Of a DNA stretch of 64,000 nucleotides, positions 44,438 to 53,934 are shown piece by piece; within the stretch, counting starts at the first letter, position 1; every line of letters begins with the position of its first letter. The notes beneath the pieces are model-generated. The model did not search any database. It worked only from the letters and a program-made list of their open reading frames with translations, and was not told the origin of the DNA. This DNA comes from Bacilliculturomica massiliensis (lineage in GTDB: Bacteria; Bacillota; Clostridia; Peptostreptococcales; Anaerovoracaceae). Made by a program: the position numbers and the translations under genes. Location: positions 40,302-104,301 of the forward strand of contig NZ_LR027598.1 in assembly GCF_900605495.1 (NCBI RefSeq), written 5' to 3'.

Positions 44438-44875
44438 ATGAAAACGGAGGAGCATATTATGACCGGGGAAAATGAAAGAGCGGGACTTTTTGGACTGGGG
44501 CAGCCTAACGACGCCTTTGCCCAGTATTTTGTCGGACAGAGCTATCTCAATCCGGTCACTACAGAGGGCATAGGCATATTCAACGTCACCTTTGAGCCGG
44601 GATGCCGCAACAACTGGCACATCCACCACGCGACAAAAGGCGGCGGGCAGATCCTGCTGTGCATATCCGGCCGGGGCTGGTATCAGGAGTGGGACGGGGA
44701 GCCGCGGGAGCTGAATCCCGGCGACGCCGTGGTCATTCCGCCGGAGGTCAAGCACTGGCACGGGGCGGCGCGGGACAGCTGGTTTGCTCATCTGGCCATC
44801 GAAGTGCCCGGCGAGGACAGCTCCAACGAATGGTGCGAGGCGGTGACTGACGAGGCGTATTCCCGCTTGAAATGA
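44438..44875 (+). CDS. Cupin-domain protein
   Basis: A 145-residue cupin. The metal motif NNWHIHHATKGGGQILLCISGRGWYQEWDG has the first two His ligands and the region after them; the second motif is PPEVKHWHGAARDSW. It is typical of the cupin that follows CMD proteins in redox clusters; function unknown. It ends the MerR-CMD-flavodoxin run, 11 bp after the flavodoxin gene. Confidence 0.87.
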   Translation: MKTEEHIMTGENERAGLFGLGQPNDAFAQYFVGQSYLNPVTTEGIGIFNVTFEPGCRNNWHIHHATKGGGQILLCISGRGWYQEWDGEPRELNPGDAVVIPPEVKHWHGAARDSWFAHLAIEVPGEDSSNEWCEAVTDEAYSRLK

Positions 44876-44876
44876 A

Positions 44877-44953
44877 AAAAGGGAGGGGTCCGGCAATCGA
44901 ACCGAGCGCTGTGAAAGACAGGGCGCAGTTTGGATCGACGGGCCCTTTTCTTT
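44877..44953 (+). terminator. Possible terminator after the cupin gene
   Basis: AAAAGGG (44877-44883) can pair with CCCTTTT (44943-44949) across a long loop, followed by CTTTTAG. Weaker than the one at 45006. Confidence 0.35.
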
Positions 44954-45005
44954 TAGTTTTTCTTGATTTTTGGACAAGATATGGGTATAGTTTTAGATAA
45001 AGCAC

Positions 45006-45031
45006 AAAACCCGGAGTTTTTCCGGGTTTTT
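45006..45031 (+). terminator. Rho-independent terminator upstream of metG
   Basis: AAAACCCGGA (45006-45015) and TCCGGGTTTT (45021-45030) form a perfect stem with a five-base loop, and the T-run closes the stem. It lies 50 bp before metG, so metG needs its own start or this acts as an attenuator. Confidence 0.75.
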
Positions 45032-45080
45032 ATCAAAAAGTCGCCGCACTCATTCGTGCCGCGCAAAAGGAGAGATGAAA

Positions 45081-47105
45081 ATGAGCGATACCAAGAAGAA
45101 AGAAAAGTATTATGTCTCAACCCCGATCTATTATCCCAGCGCCAACCTGCACATCGGGCATACCTACTGCACGGTCATGGCCGACGCCATGGCGCGGTTT
45201 AAGAGACTGCAGGGTTATGACGTAATGTTTCTGACCGGAACGGACGAGCATGGCCAGAAGATCCAGAAAATCGCGGAAGAAAATCACACTACGCCGCAGG
45301 CGTACGTGGATAATGTGGTGGGAGGGATCAAGGAGCTCTGGAAGACCATGGAGATCTCCTACGATGACTTTATCCGCACCACGGAACCGAGACATCATAA
45401 AACCGTGCAGACGGTGTTCAATAAGCTGTACGAAAAGGGAGATATCTATAAAAGCGAGTACGAGGGACTTTACTGCACGCCCTGCGAATCCTTCTGGACC
45501 GAAACGCAGGCTGTGGACGGCAAGTGCCCTGACTGCGGCCGCCCGGTGGAAAAGGCCAAGGAGGAAGCGTATTTCTTCCGTCTTTCCAAATATCAGGACA
45601 GACTGCTGGACCTGTTGGAAAACACGGATTTTCTGCAGCCGGAGAGCCGCAGAAATGAAATGGTCTCCTTCGTGAAACAGGGGCTTGAGGATCTGTGCAT
45701 CTCCCGCTCCAGTTTTGACTGGGGCATCAAGGTGCCGGTCAACGAAAAGCACGTGATCTACGTCTGGCTGGACGCGCTGTCCAACTATCTGACGGGCCTG
45801 GGCTATCCGGACACAGAGGGCGAGCTGTTCCAGCGTTACTGGCCGGCCAACGTCCATCTGGTGGGCAAGGAGATCGTCCGGTTCCACGCTGTCATCTGGC
45901 CGGCTCTGCTCATGTCGCTGGAGCTTCCGCTGCCTGATCATGTGCTGGGTCACGGCTGGATCCTGCTGGAGGGCGGCAAGATGTCCAAATCCAGAGGCAA
46001 TATCGTGGATCCGGTAAAGCTCATCGAGCGTTACGGCGTGGACGCCCTGAAATATTTCCTGCTGAGAGAGTACACCTTCGGACAGGACGGTCTGTTCACC
46101 AATGAGGTGATGCTTTCCCGCATGAACTTCGATCTGGCCAACGATCTGGGCAATCTGCTTTCCAGAACGGTCTCCATGATCGAAAAATATAACGGCGGCG
46201 TCGTTCCGGGACCGGGAGCCGACGAGGGCCCCGACGCGGAACTGAAGGAGCTGGCCGTCACCACGGCGGACCGGGTCAGCGCATATATGGATAAGTTCAG
46301 CTTCAGCCAGGCGCTGGAGGAGATCTGGATCCTGATCAGAAGAACGAATAAATATATCGATGAGACGGCCCCCTGGCTGCTGGCCAAGGACGAGACCAAC
46401 AAGGAGCGGCTTTCCACAGTGCTCCACAATCTGGCCGAATCCCTGCGGATCTCATCCATCCTGATCTATCCCTTCATGCACACCACGGCCACCCGGATGA
46501 GAAAGCAGCTGGGCCTGTGGTACGCGGACGTGGTCTGGGAGGACGCCTACACTTTCGATATGATGAACGGCGATCAGGTGAAAAAGGGCGACGCGCTGTT
46601 CCCGCGTCTGGATATCGAGAAGGAACTGGCCGAGCTGGAGGCCATGAAGCAGGAGCAGATGGCAGAGGCCGCGGAAGCGGCGGAGGCCGGCGGGGACGGC
46701 AGCTGCGGCGCGGGCGCTTCTGCGGATCCCGCTGTCTCAAAGGAAGCCGGCGAGGCAGAGGGCGACGCCCCTGAGATCCCCTACAAAGATCCCATCGACT
46801 ATGAGGATTTTGCAAAGATCGACTTCCGGGTAGGCCGGGTGCTGGAGTGCAAAAAGCATCCCAAAGCGGACAAGCTGCTGATCTTTAAGATCAAGATCGG
46901 AAAAGAAGTTCGTCAGATCATCTCCGGCGTGGCCGAGTGCTTTACGCCAGAGGAGTGCGTGGGGAGAAAAGTAGTCGTTGTGGCCAACCTGAAGCCCCGG
47001 AAGCTGAGGGGAGAGGAGTCCAACGGCATGCTGATGTTCGCCGACAACGGCGACCGCTTTGAGTTTGTCACCACCATAGCCAGGGACGGAGAGATCGTCA
47101 GCTAG
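45081..47105 (+). CDS. metG: Methionyl-tRNA synthetase
   Basis: A 674-residue class I synthetase. The HIGH motif is in NLHIGHTY (about 24). Zinc-type knuckles are CTPCESFW and CPDCGRPV, and the KMSKS loop is GGKMSKSRGN (about 301). A C-terminal tRNA-binding domain follows (about 570-674, IDFRVGRVLECKKHPKADKLLIFKI). An Ala/Glu/Gly-rich linker of about 50 residues joins the two parts. I chose the ATG at 45081 because AAGGAG is only two bases from the alternative at 45075. It charges tRNA(Met). No T-box is seen upstream. Confidence 0.97.
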   Translation: MSDTKKKEKYYVSTPIYYPSANLHIGHTYCTVMADAMARFKRLQGYDVMFLTGTDEHGQKIQKIAEENHTTPQAYVDNVVGGIKELWKTMEISYDDFIRTTEPRHHKTVQTVFNKLYEKGDIYKSEYEGLYCTPCESFWTETQAVDGKCPDCGRPVEKAKEEAYFFRLSKYQDRLLDLLENTDFLQPESRRNEMVSFVKQGLEDLCISRSSFDWGIKVPVNEKHVIYVWLDALSNYLTGLGYPDTEGELFQRYWPANVHLVGKEIVRFHAVIWPALLMSLELPLPDHVLGHGWILLEGGKMSKSRGNIVDPVKLIERYGVDALKYFLLREYTFGQDGLFTNEVMLSRMNFDLANDLGNLLSRTVSMIEKYNGGVVPGPGADEGPDAELKELAVTTADRVSAYMDKFSFSQALEEIWILIRRTNKYIDETAPWLLAKDETNKERLSTVLHNLAESLRISSILIYPFMHTTATRMRKQLGLWYADVVWEDAYTFDMMNGDQVKKGDALFPRLDIEKELAELEAMKQEQMAEAAEAAEAGGDGSCGAGASADPAVSKEAGEAEGDAPEIPYKDPIDYEDFAKIDFRVGRVLECKKHPKADKLLIFKIKIGKEVRQIISGVAECFTPEECVGRKVVVVANLKPRKLRGEESNGMLMFADNGDRFEFVTTIARDGEIVS

Positions 47106-47230
47106 AGTTGGAAAGATCGTGGGCCGGAGACGTGTTTCCGCCGCCGGTCATCGATGACAGATCCAATGGAAATAGAGATCGAGACAGAATCGAATCAGAA
47201 GTTAAAATGTCGACCGCTGGTCGACCTGAA

Positions 47231-47265
47231 ACGCCGCCCGGGCAAAGCCTGCGGGCGGCGTTTTT
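47231..47265 (+). terminator. Terminator of metG
   Basis: ACGCCGCCCG (47231-47240) and CGGGCGGCGT (47252-47261), followed by TTTTT. A separate small palindrome GTCGACC/GGTCGAC lies just before it at 47208-47224. Confidence 0.9.
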
Positions 47266-47309
47266 ATGGGGCGGAAGCCGGTGGATAAGGCCGGACGGTT
47301 TTGATCCTT

Positions 47310-48350
47310 TTATGGCCGCACGGCCACCTTGATCACGTTATCCCGCCGGTTTTCAAACAGTTCAAAGGCTTCTTCGATCCGGCTGAGGGGATAGGTATGG
47401 GTGATCAGGGGCGTAGTGTCGATGCGGCCGGCCTGGATGAGCCGGAGGATATCTGCACAGTGGCAGCCGTCCACGCCGCCGGTCTTGAAGGTCAGGTTTT
47501 TTCCGTACATTTCCGGAAGGGGGAGCATCTGCGTTTCCTCGTAGAGCGCGACGATGGTCACAGTTGCGTTGGGCCGGGCGCACTGCCAGGCCAGCCGGAA
47601 GGTCTCGGCCGTTCCGGCCGCCTCCAGCACCGAGTCCGCTCCGCCGTGAGCGCTGTGCTCCCGGACGAAGGCCGCCGCATCCGTGCTGTGAGGGTCCACG
47701 GTCAGCACGTCAGGATAGTGATCTTCTACAAAACGCCTCCGGACCGGATCTGTCTCGCAGACGATCACTCGTCCGGGAGATTTCAGCAGAGCGCAGAGCA
47801 GCGTGCAGATCCCTGTGGGTCCCGCGCCGATGATGAGGACCGTGTCGCCGGCGCCGATGTCTGCGATCTCCGCCGCCCAGTAACCTGTGGCCAGCACGTC
47901 GCCCACAAAGAGCGCCTGCTGATCGGTCACGCTGTCAGGAATGAGGTCCAGTCCCTGATCGGCGCAGGGAACGCGCACGTATTCCGCAAGCCCGCCGTCG
48001 ATGCGGCAGCCCAGCGCCCATCCGCCGTTGGGATCTTCGCAGTTGTTTACATAGCCGTTCCGGCAGAAAAAGCAATCTCCGCAGAATGTCTCTACGTTGA
48101 CGGTCACCCGGTCTCCGGGCCGAAACTTCGCCACGGCGGAACCGACGGATTCCACAACGCCCAGCATCTCGTGGCCCACCGTGATCCCCGGGACCGCCCG
48201 GGGCACGGAACCGTGCTTGATGTGAAGATCGCTTGAGCAGATGCTGGCAAGGGTCACCCTGACGATCGCATCCCCGGGGGCCAGCAGCACGGGCCGGGGT
48301 TTTTCCAACAGTTCAAATTTTCCTTTTTTAATATACGTATAAGCGAACAT
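47310..48350 (-). CDS. Zinc-dependent alcohol dehydrogenase family protein
   Basis: A 346-residue MDR dehydrogenase. The catalytic zinc region is CSSDLHIKHG and GHEMLGVVE, and the structural zinc cysteines are CGDCFFCRNGYVNNC. The NAD(P) loop is IIGAGPTGICTLL (about 175). It oxidises or reduces an alcohol or polyol. I chose the ATG at 48350 with GGAAAGG nine bases upstream; the open frame continues to 48689 but without a start site. It is a single gene convergent with metG, divergent from the peptide deformylase operon. Confidence 0.9.
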   Translation of the reverse strand: MFAYTYIKKGKFELLEKPRPVLLAPGDAIVRVTLASICSSDLHIKHGSVPRAVPGITVGHEMLGVVESVGSAVAKFRPGDRVTVNVETFCGDCFFCRNGYVNNCEDPNGGWALGCRIDGGLAEYVRVPCADQGLDLIPDSVTDQQALFVGDVLATGYWAAEIADIGAGDTVLIIGAGPTGICTLLCALLKSPGRVIVCETDPVRRRFVEDHYPDVLTVDPHSTDAAAFVREHSAHGGADSVLEAAGTAETFRLAWQCARPNATVTIVALYEETQMLPLPEMYGKNLTFKTGGVDGCHCADILRLIQAGRIDTTPLITHTYPLSRIEEAFELFENRRDNVIKVAVRP

Positions 48351-48391
48351 AGTCGGCATCCATCCTTTCCATTTTATTTTACATGATTTCT

Positions 48392-48420
48392 TTGGACATT
48401 GGAATATAGAATGATATACT
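48392..48420 (+). promoter_or_regulatory. Sigma-A promoter of the deformylase-agmatinase operon
   Basis: TTGGAC (48392-48397), 17-bp spacer, TATACT (48415-48420), 130 bp before the peptide deformylase start. Confidence 0.75.
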
Positions 48421-48551
48421 ATAAATTGCACTGAGACGGCGCGCCGGAGACTCCATGGGGAAACGCTGAGGTTTTCTTGTTGAAGAGGCCGCCGGAGGAT
48501 CTTTGAGCAAGGGGCATCAGGGACGAAGCACATGGAAGTGGAGGAAAAGAG

Positions 48552-49064
48552 ATGATTCGGGAAATATTGCTGTTGGGAGATCCGCGGCTTTACGAGGCCA
48601 GCGTCCCGGTCGCGGTGGAAGAACTGGAGACCGCCGGAGGGATCGTGAGGGACCTGCACGATACTATGATGGAATTTCGCAGAGTACACAGAGCGGGGAG
48701 AGCCATCGCCGCCCCCCAGATCGGCGTGAGAAAACGGATCTTATATATGAACGTGAGCAAAAGCGCAGAGCAGTCTGAAGGAATTGCGTTTCTCAATCCG
48801 GAGTTGATCTTTCCGGACGAGGATATGATGGAGGTGATGGACGATTGCATGTCCTTTCCAGGCCTTTATGTAAAAGTGATGAGACATCGACGGGCGGTCA
48901 TCCGCTACAGGGATCTGGAATGGAAGGACCGCAGAATGGAGCTCGAAGGCGATCTGTCCGAACTGCTGCAGCACGAGTATGATCATTTGGACGGGATCCT
49001 GGCTGTCATGCGGGCCAGGGACGCCAGATCGTTTTATCTGAAACAGACGCTGCCCAGAGAGTAG
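48552..49064 (+). CDS. def: Peptide deformylase-like protein
   Basis: A 170-residue metallo-deformylase. The three family motifs are present but altered: GRAIAAPQIG (usual GxGLAAPQ), DDCMSFPG (usual EGCLS) and QHEYDHLDGIL (HEFDH). The catalytic Gln, Cys, two His and Glu remain. It removes formyl from nascent proteins, or is a divergent second deformylase; no fmt gene is next to it. The first in-frame ATG with a plausible site (GGAAAAGAG) is used. An agmatinase gene follows 22 bp later. Confidence 0.85.
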   Translation: MIREILLLGDPRLYEASVPVAVEELETAGGIVRDLHDTMMEFRRVHRAGRAIAAPQIGVRKRILYMNVSKSAEQSEGIAFLNPELIFPDEDMMEVMDDCMSFPGLYVKVMRHRRAVIRYRDLEWKDRRMELEGDLSELLQHEYDHLDGILAVMRARDARSFYLKQTLPRE

Positions 49065-49086
49065 CGCGTGACGAGAGGAGATCAAA

Positions 49087-50016
49087 ATGCTGAAACGCGA
49101 CAAATTTGCCCAGAACAGCGAGACGTGGTGCGGTCTGAACAGACCGGATATCACGGAAAAGGAAGCGGACGTGGTGCTGTTTGGGATCCCCTTCGACAAG
49201 GGAGTCAGCTACAGGGGCGGAGCGGGACAGGGACCGTCGATCCTCCGTGAGAATACGCTGTGTTCCACGCCGTATACGGAGCGCTTTGAGTGCATGGATT
49301 CCCTGAAGGTACACGACAGCGGAGATTTTGTGGGTGAGACGCGGGATGCGCTGTTCAAAGAGATCAGAGAATACACCGGCAGACTGGTGAGAAACGGCAT
49401 ATTCTTTACCATGGTGGGCGGGGATCATTCCGTGACCATCCCTGTTGAAGCCGGGATCAGCGACGGGCTGAAGGAGCAGTTCGGGATCGTCCACATCGAC
49501 GCGCATTTCGATCTGTGCGATACGCTGGGAGGGGACCGGTTATCCCACGGCTCCACAGAGCGCAGGGCGCTGGAGCTGGCCAACGTGGCAGGTCCGGAAA
49601 ACCTCTATTTTGTGGGGATCAGATCCATTGAGCCGGACGAATATCAGTTTAAAAAGAAGAACAATATTCAGGTGAAAAGCGCGTGGGACTGCCATCACAA
49701 CGGAATGGAGTTCGTGGCGGCCGATGTGGTGACTGCCATGAGCAGGTTCGGGAAAGTATACATTACGCTGGATATCGACTGTCTGGATCCGGCTTTCGCC
49801 GCAGGCACGGGAACGCCGCAGTTCGGCGGTCTTTACAGCAGGCAGGTGCTGACGCTGCTGGAGATCCTGTTTGAGAAACTGAATATCATCGGCTTCGACG
49901 TGGTAGAGGTAGCGCCCCCGCTGGACCCCTCGCTGACTTCCATGTTCGCGGCCCGCAAGATCATTACGGAGTGCTGGGGATTCCACGCGAAAAAACTGGG
50001 AAAACTGGAACCGTAG
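49087..50016 (+). CDS. speB: Agmatinase/arginase-family ureohydrolase
   Basis: A 309-residue ureohydrolase with a full binuclear-manganese set: GGDHSVTIP, HIDAHFDLCD and DIDCLDPAFAAGTGTPQFGG. The CLDPA.APGTGTP-like loop favours agmatinase over arginase. It hydrolyses agmatine to putrescine and urea, though related guanidino substrates are possible. It is the second gene of the deformylase operon and is followed at 50 bp by TatD. Putrescine could feed the 4-aminobutyrate route seen at the right end of the window, an inference. Confidence 0.88.
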   Translation: MLKRDKFAQNSETWCGLNRPDITEKEADVVLFGIPFDKGVSYRGGAGQGPSILRENTLCSTPYTERFECMDSLKVHDSGDFVGETRDALFKEIREYTGRLVRNGIFFTMVGGDHSVTIPVEAGISDGLKEQFGIVHIDAHFDLCDTLGGDRLSHGSTERRALELANVAGPENLYFVGIRSIEPDEYQFKKKNNIQVKSAWDCHHNGMEFVAADVVTAMSRFGKVYITLDIDCLDPAFAAGTGTPQFGGLYSRQVLTLLEILFEKLNIIGFDVVEVAPPLDPSLTSMFAARKIITECWGFHAKKLGKLEP

Positions 50017-50065
50017 GCGTGGGGCGGGTACGGTACCGGCGCTCCCGCAGGAAAGGAAATATGTA

Positions 50066-50890
50066 ATGGAGAAAATATTGTTTGATTCGCATGCGCATAT
50101 CAACGAGGAGCGATTTGACGGCTGCCGGGAAGAACTCTGCCGGGAGATCGGGGAGTCGGCGCTGGCGTATGTCATGGATATCGGCTTTGATCTTGAAAGT
50201 TCCGTGAGAGCCGTGGAGGACGCGGCAAAGTACGACTTCTGCTATGCGGCGGTGGGCTGCCATCCTCACGATGCGAAGACCATGGACGACGCTGCGCTTA
50301 TCATGCTTAAGGGGCTGGCGAAGAAGAATAAGGTAAAAGCCATCGGCGAGATCGGACTGGATTATTATTACGACCACTCGGAGCGGGACGTGCAGCAGTA
50401 CTGGTTCCGCCGTCAGATCCAGCTGGCGCTTCAGCTGAAGATGCCTATCATCATTCACGACAGAGACGCCAATGATGATGTGATGCGTATATTAAAGGAA
50501 GAAGGAGTGTTTCATACACAGCGAACGGACTGCTTTCCCAGGCATCCGGACGGCGGACCGGACGCCAGACTGCTGCTGCACTGTTTTTCCGGAAGCAGGG
50601 AGCTGGCGAGACAGTACGTGAAACTGGGAGCGACCATATCCATCGCAGGGCCGGTGACTTTTAAAAAGTCCAGAAAGACGGTGGAAGTGGTGGAGGAGAC
50701 AGAACTTTCCCGTCTGCTGGTGGAGACGGATTCCCCTTATTTAACGCCGGAGCCTTACAGGGGCAGGACAAACAAGCCCGTCTTTGTGGAACACACGGCG
50801 CGGAAGGTGGCCGAGATCAAGGGAATATCCTTTGAGGAGGCCGCTGCAGCCACTTGCGAAAATGCCAGGCGTTTTTTCGCCATCGACTGA
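50066..50890 (+). CDS. tatD: TatD-family metal-dependent hydrolase
   Basis: A 274-residue TatD DNase-type hydrolase. Metal ligands are FDSHAHINEERF, AIGEIGLDYYYDHSE, IIIHDRDAND, LLLHCFSGS and LLVETDSPYLTPEP. It acts in DNA repair or RNA/DNA 3' trimming in the cytoplasm. The start at 50066 has GGAAAGG upstream. A short insertion around residues 150-165 (QRTDCFPRHPDGGP) is not usual. It is followed 55 bp later by a secreted hydrolase. Confidence 0.93.
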   Translation: MEKILFDSHAHINEERFDGCREELCREIGESALAYVMDIGFDLESSVRAVEDAAKYDFCYAAVGCHPHDAKTMDDAALIMLKGLAKKNKVKAIGEIGLDYYYDHSERDVQQYWFRRQIQLALQLKMPIIIHDRDANDDVMRILKEEGVFHTQRTDCFPRHPDGGPDARLLLHCFSGSRELARQYVKLGATISIAGPVTFKKSRKTVEVVEETELSRLLVETDSPYLTPEPYRGRTNKPVFVEHTARKVAEIKGISFEEAAAATCENARRFFAID

Positions 50891-50945
50891 TCCGCGTCAG
50901 ACGCGGCGGCGATCAGCCGAAAAGAAAAGGAAAAAGGAGATGAGT

Positions 50946-53930
50946 ATGGGTAAAAAAACAGGAAAACGAAGCCCAAAGGCCAGGGTGGCTGCGGCGCTGA
51001 CCGCGGTGCTCTTGCTGTCACAGGCGTCCCTGACGCAGGCGGCGGCCGCAGAGACGGCCACGGCGGATCCGGCTGATTCGGGAGCCGGCATGATCGAAAG
51101 CTTTTTGGGCGCGCCCAAAACGGCGGAGGAAAAAGCCGGGCTGATCGTTTCGCAGTACGGCGCCGTCAGTCTTCAGTATGCAGTGATCGAGGACGGAAAG
51201 ATCACCACCTCCGGACACAGCGGCGTTTACAGTAAAAGCGAAAACCGGGCGCTGACCTCCGACGTCATGTACGGCATCGGTTCAGTGAGCAAGATGTTTA
51301 CTACGGTAGTGGTCATGAAGCTGGCCGAGGAAGGGAAAATAGAGCTGGACCGGCCTCTGACAGACTACGTGAAGGAATTTCGCATGGAAGACGAGCGATA
51401 TCGGGATATAACGGTGCGGATGCTGCTGAATCATTCGTCCGGGCTGATGGGTTCCAGCTATAAAAACGCCTTTCTTTTCGGGGACACGGACGCCTACGCC
51501 CACGACACGCTGCTCGAACAGCTGAGGGTGCAGCGTCTGAAAGCGGATCCAGGCGCGTTTTCCACTTATTGCAACGACGGATTTACGCTGGCGGAGATCG
51601 CGGCGGAGCGGGTGACGGGCAAGAGTTTCACGGAACTGGTGCGAGAATATATCACCGGTCCGCTTTCCATGGAGTCTACCAAAACGCCTCAGGACAGTTT
51701 TGACAGAGATCGCCTGGCAAAGATATATTGGAAAGATTTTGAAAAAGAATTGCCGGAAGACACCGTGGGCATCATAGGAACGGGCGGGATCTATTCGACG
51801 GCGGAGGATATGTGCCGTTTTGCGCAGATCTTTATGAGGGGCGACGGGCAGACGGCGCCTGTGAAGATCCTGTCGCCGGTCTCTGTGGAGGCCATGGAGC
51901 AGAAGGAATTTGCCAGAGGGATGTGGCCGGATAAGGAAAGCCCGGAAGCGGATGGATTTGGGCTGGGCTGGGACAGCGTAAACGGACAGGCCTTTTCCCA
52001 GAGCAGTATACGGGAAGTGACGAAAGGCGGCGATACTTTCTTTTATCACGCCAGCCTGGTGGTCCTGCCGGAAAAGAATATGGCGGCGGCGGTCCTGTCC
52101 TCAGGAGGTTCCAGCCTGTACGATCAGCTGCTGGCGGAAACCCTTCTGCAGGAACGACTGGAAGCTGCGGGAGAGGCGAGCGGCGCGGCGGCCGGCGGAT
52201 CAGCCGGCGGTGCAGCGCAGAGGTCATCTGACGAAGAGAAAACGTCAGAATCGCCGCAGGAGACGGCCGGAGAACCCACCGACGGCGCGGAACAGGGATC
52301 TGAAAGCCTGCCTGCCGCCATGCCGGCAGAACTACTGGAGAACCAGGGGTTTTATGGAACCCGCGGCGGGGTGATGAACGTGCGGATATCCGGGGACGGC
52401 GCCCTTTCCATCACTGTGCCGGGAAATGAAGAGTATGAGGAAAAGTACACCTACGCGGCGGGAAGCGCCGGGACCGGAGAGGGCGCTTATTTTACCGACG
52501 CTCACCATCTGGTCCAGATCTCTTTTGTGAAAGAGAGCAACGGAGAGGTCTATATCAAGGTGGAAGGCCCGTCCATCTTTCCGGGGCTGGGAGTGGTGAA
52601 TTCTGCCGCTTACACGGCGCAGAAGCTGCCGGAGAGGGAGGCGGACAAGAAAGCTGCTGCCGCCTGGGAGAAGAGAAACGGCAAGCGATATTATGTGGCC
52701 GACGAGAAATACACCTCGTCCATCTATCTGACCGCGGCGCCGTTATATGAGTTTCAGACAGTGGAGGAACTGCCGGGGTACGTGCTGAGCATGGCCGTCG
52801 GCGGACCGGACGACATCCGCGCCGCGGTGCAGATACCAGGCAGCGCCGGGCGGGATCTGGGAGATTATCACGTCGAGACGGTAAACGGCGTCGAGTATAT
52901 CAGCGGCTTTGGCGGCGTGGCAGTGGGCGAAGAGGCGCTGCTGCCGGTGGACGGCGAAAGCCCGGACGCCGAAGACGGCGTGGAGACCGGGTCCGAAGCT
53001 GCGGCGTCAGCGCCTGCATCCACACCTGCGTCTGCATCCACACCTGCGCCGGCGTCAGCATCAAAACCGGAGGACGGCCTTCGGACCTATGAGATCGGAG
53101 AGAAGGGTTATTCTGTCTGGCTCAGCGCCGGTCAGGCTGCCGGCCGGTCCGTGACTGTGACTCTGCCGGAAAGAGGTGCGTTTTTCGTCTATGACGGCGA
53201 CGGCGTGTGCGTGGCTTCCTCGGTGGTATCGGACAGCGGCACGGCGGTTCTGCCGGAGGACGGCACAGTGTGCCTTGCCGGCGATCCGGGACAGAAGTTT
53301 ACGGTGGAGCTTTCGCCTTACGACGATGTGACGCCGGATGACTGGTACGGTCAGGCGGTGCTTCAGATGAAGAAAAAAGGGCTGATGGCGGGAACAGCCG
53401 CGCATCATTTCAGCCCAGAGGAGACCATGACCCGGGCGATGATGGTGACCCTGCTGCACAAGCTGAACGTCTCGGAGCCTGAGAAATACGGGATCAGGGC
53501 GGAACGTCCCGCGCTGTTTGCCGACGTGGACGAAGGACAGTGGTACGCTGAGGCGGCTGCCTGGGCGGGCGGCGCCGGCATCGTCAGCGGCGTGGAGACA
53601 AAGGAGCAGGGAGAAGCGCTGTTTGGACCGGAGGAGCCTGTGACCCGGGAACAGCTGGCGCTGATGCTCTGCCGTTATACGGAGAAACTGGGGATGGAGA
53701 CGCCCTCGGAGGGCATGGCGATCCGGGAGTTCGAGGATGGGGACCAGATCTCGTCCTGGGCGCAGGAGGCGCTGCGCTGGGCGGTGGAATCAGGACTTCT
53801 CAGCGGTAAGCCGGCGGCAGACGGCGGAATGCTGCTGGACCCCCAGGGCGAAGCGACACGGGCGGAGACGGCCGTGATCATAGATAAGTGGCTGAAGATG
53901 ACGGAGGATACCGGGAGAGGAGCGGAATAG
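50946..53930 (+). CDS. Secreted serine hydrolase (beta-lactamase class C fold) with SLH anchor
   Basis: A 994-residue surface enzyme. Order: signal peptide (about 1-38), class C beta-lactamase/DD-peptidase domain (about 45-400) with SVSK at 113-116 and YCN at 208-210, a low-complexity Ala/Gly/Glu linker, a second unrecognised region (about 460-790), then three SLH modules (about 790-985) holding it to the wall. It may trim peptidoglycan or act as an esterase on envelope polymers. I took the ATG at 50946 with AAGGAG six bases upstream; the alternative at 50940 sits too close. The next gene is 4 bp away. Confidence 0.87.
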   Translation: MGKKTGKRSPKARVAAALTAVLLLSQASLTQAAAAETATADPADSGAGMIESFLGAPKTAEEKAGLIVSQYGAVSLQYAVIEDGKITTSGHSGVYSKSENRALTSDVMYGIGSVSKMFTTVVVMKLAEEGKIELDRPLTDYVKEFRMEDERYRDITVRMLLNHSSGLMGSSYKNAFLFGDTDAYAHDTLLEQLRVQRLKADPGAFSTYCNDGFTLAEIAAERVTGKSFTELVREYITGPLSMESTKTPQDSFDRDRLAKIYWKDFEKELPEDTVGIIGTGGIYSTAEDMCRFAQIFMRGDGQTAPVKILSPVSVEAMEQKEFARGMWPDKESPEADGFGLGWDSVNGQAFSQSSIREVTKGGDTFFYHASLVVLPEKNMAAAVLSSGGSSLYDQLLAETLLQERLEAAGEASGAAAGGSAGGAAQRSSDEEKTSESPQETAGEPTDGAEQGSESLPAAMPAELLENQGFYGTRGGVMNVRISGDGALSITVPGNEEYEEKYTYAAGSAGTGEGAYFTDAHHLVQISFVKESNGEVYIKVEGPSIFPGLGVVNSAAYTAQKLPEREADKKAAAAWEKRNGKRYYVADEKYTSSIYLTAAPLYEFQTVEELPGYVLSMAVGGPDDIRAAVQIPGSAGRDLGDYHVETVNGVEYISGFGGVAVGEEALLPVDGESPDAEDGVETGSEAAASAPASTPASASTPAPASASKPEDGLRTYEIGEKGYSVWLSAGQAAGRSVTVTLPERGAFFVYDGDGVCVASSVVSDSGTAVLPEDGTVCLAGDPGQKFTVELSPYDDVTPDDWYGQAVLQMKKKGLMAGTAAHHFSPEETMTRAMMVTLLHKLNVSEPEKYGIRAERPALFADVDEGQWYAEAAAWAGGAGIVSGVETKEQGEALFGPEEPVTREQLALMLCRYTEKLGMETPSEGMAIREFEDGDQISSWAQEALRWAVESGLLSGKPAADGGMLLDPQGEATRAETAVIIDKWLKMTEDTGRGAE

Positions 53931-53934
53931 CAGG

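Noticed and set aside
44950..45080. T-box or SAM riboswitch before metG
   Set aside because: Only a simple terminator hairpin is present; no T-box sequence and no multi-helix SAM-type structure were found.
45117..46427. A 436-codon minus-strand frame
   Set aside because: Antisense to metG, whose HIGH, KMSKS and zinc motifs fix the true strand.
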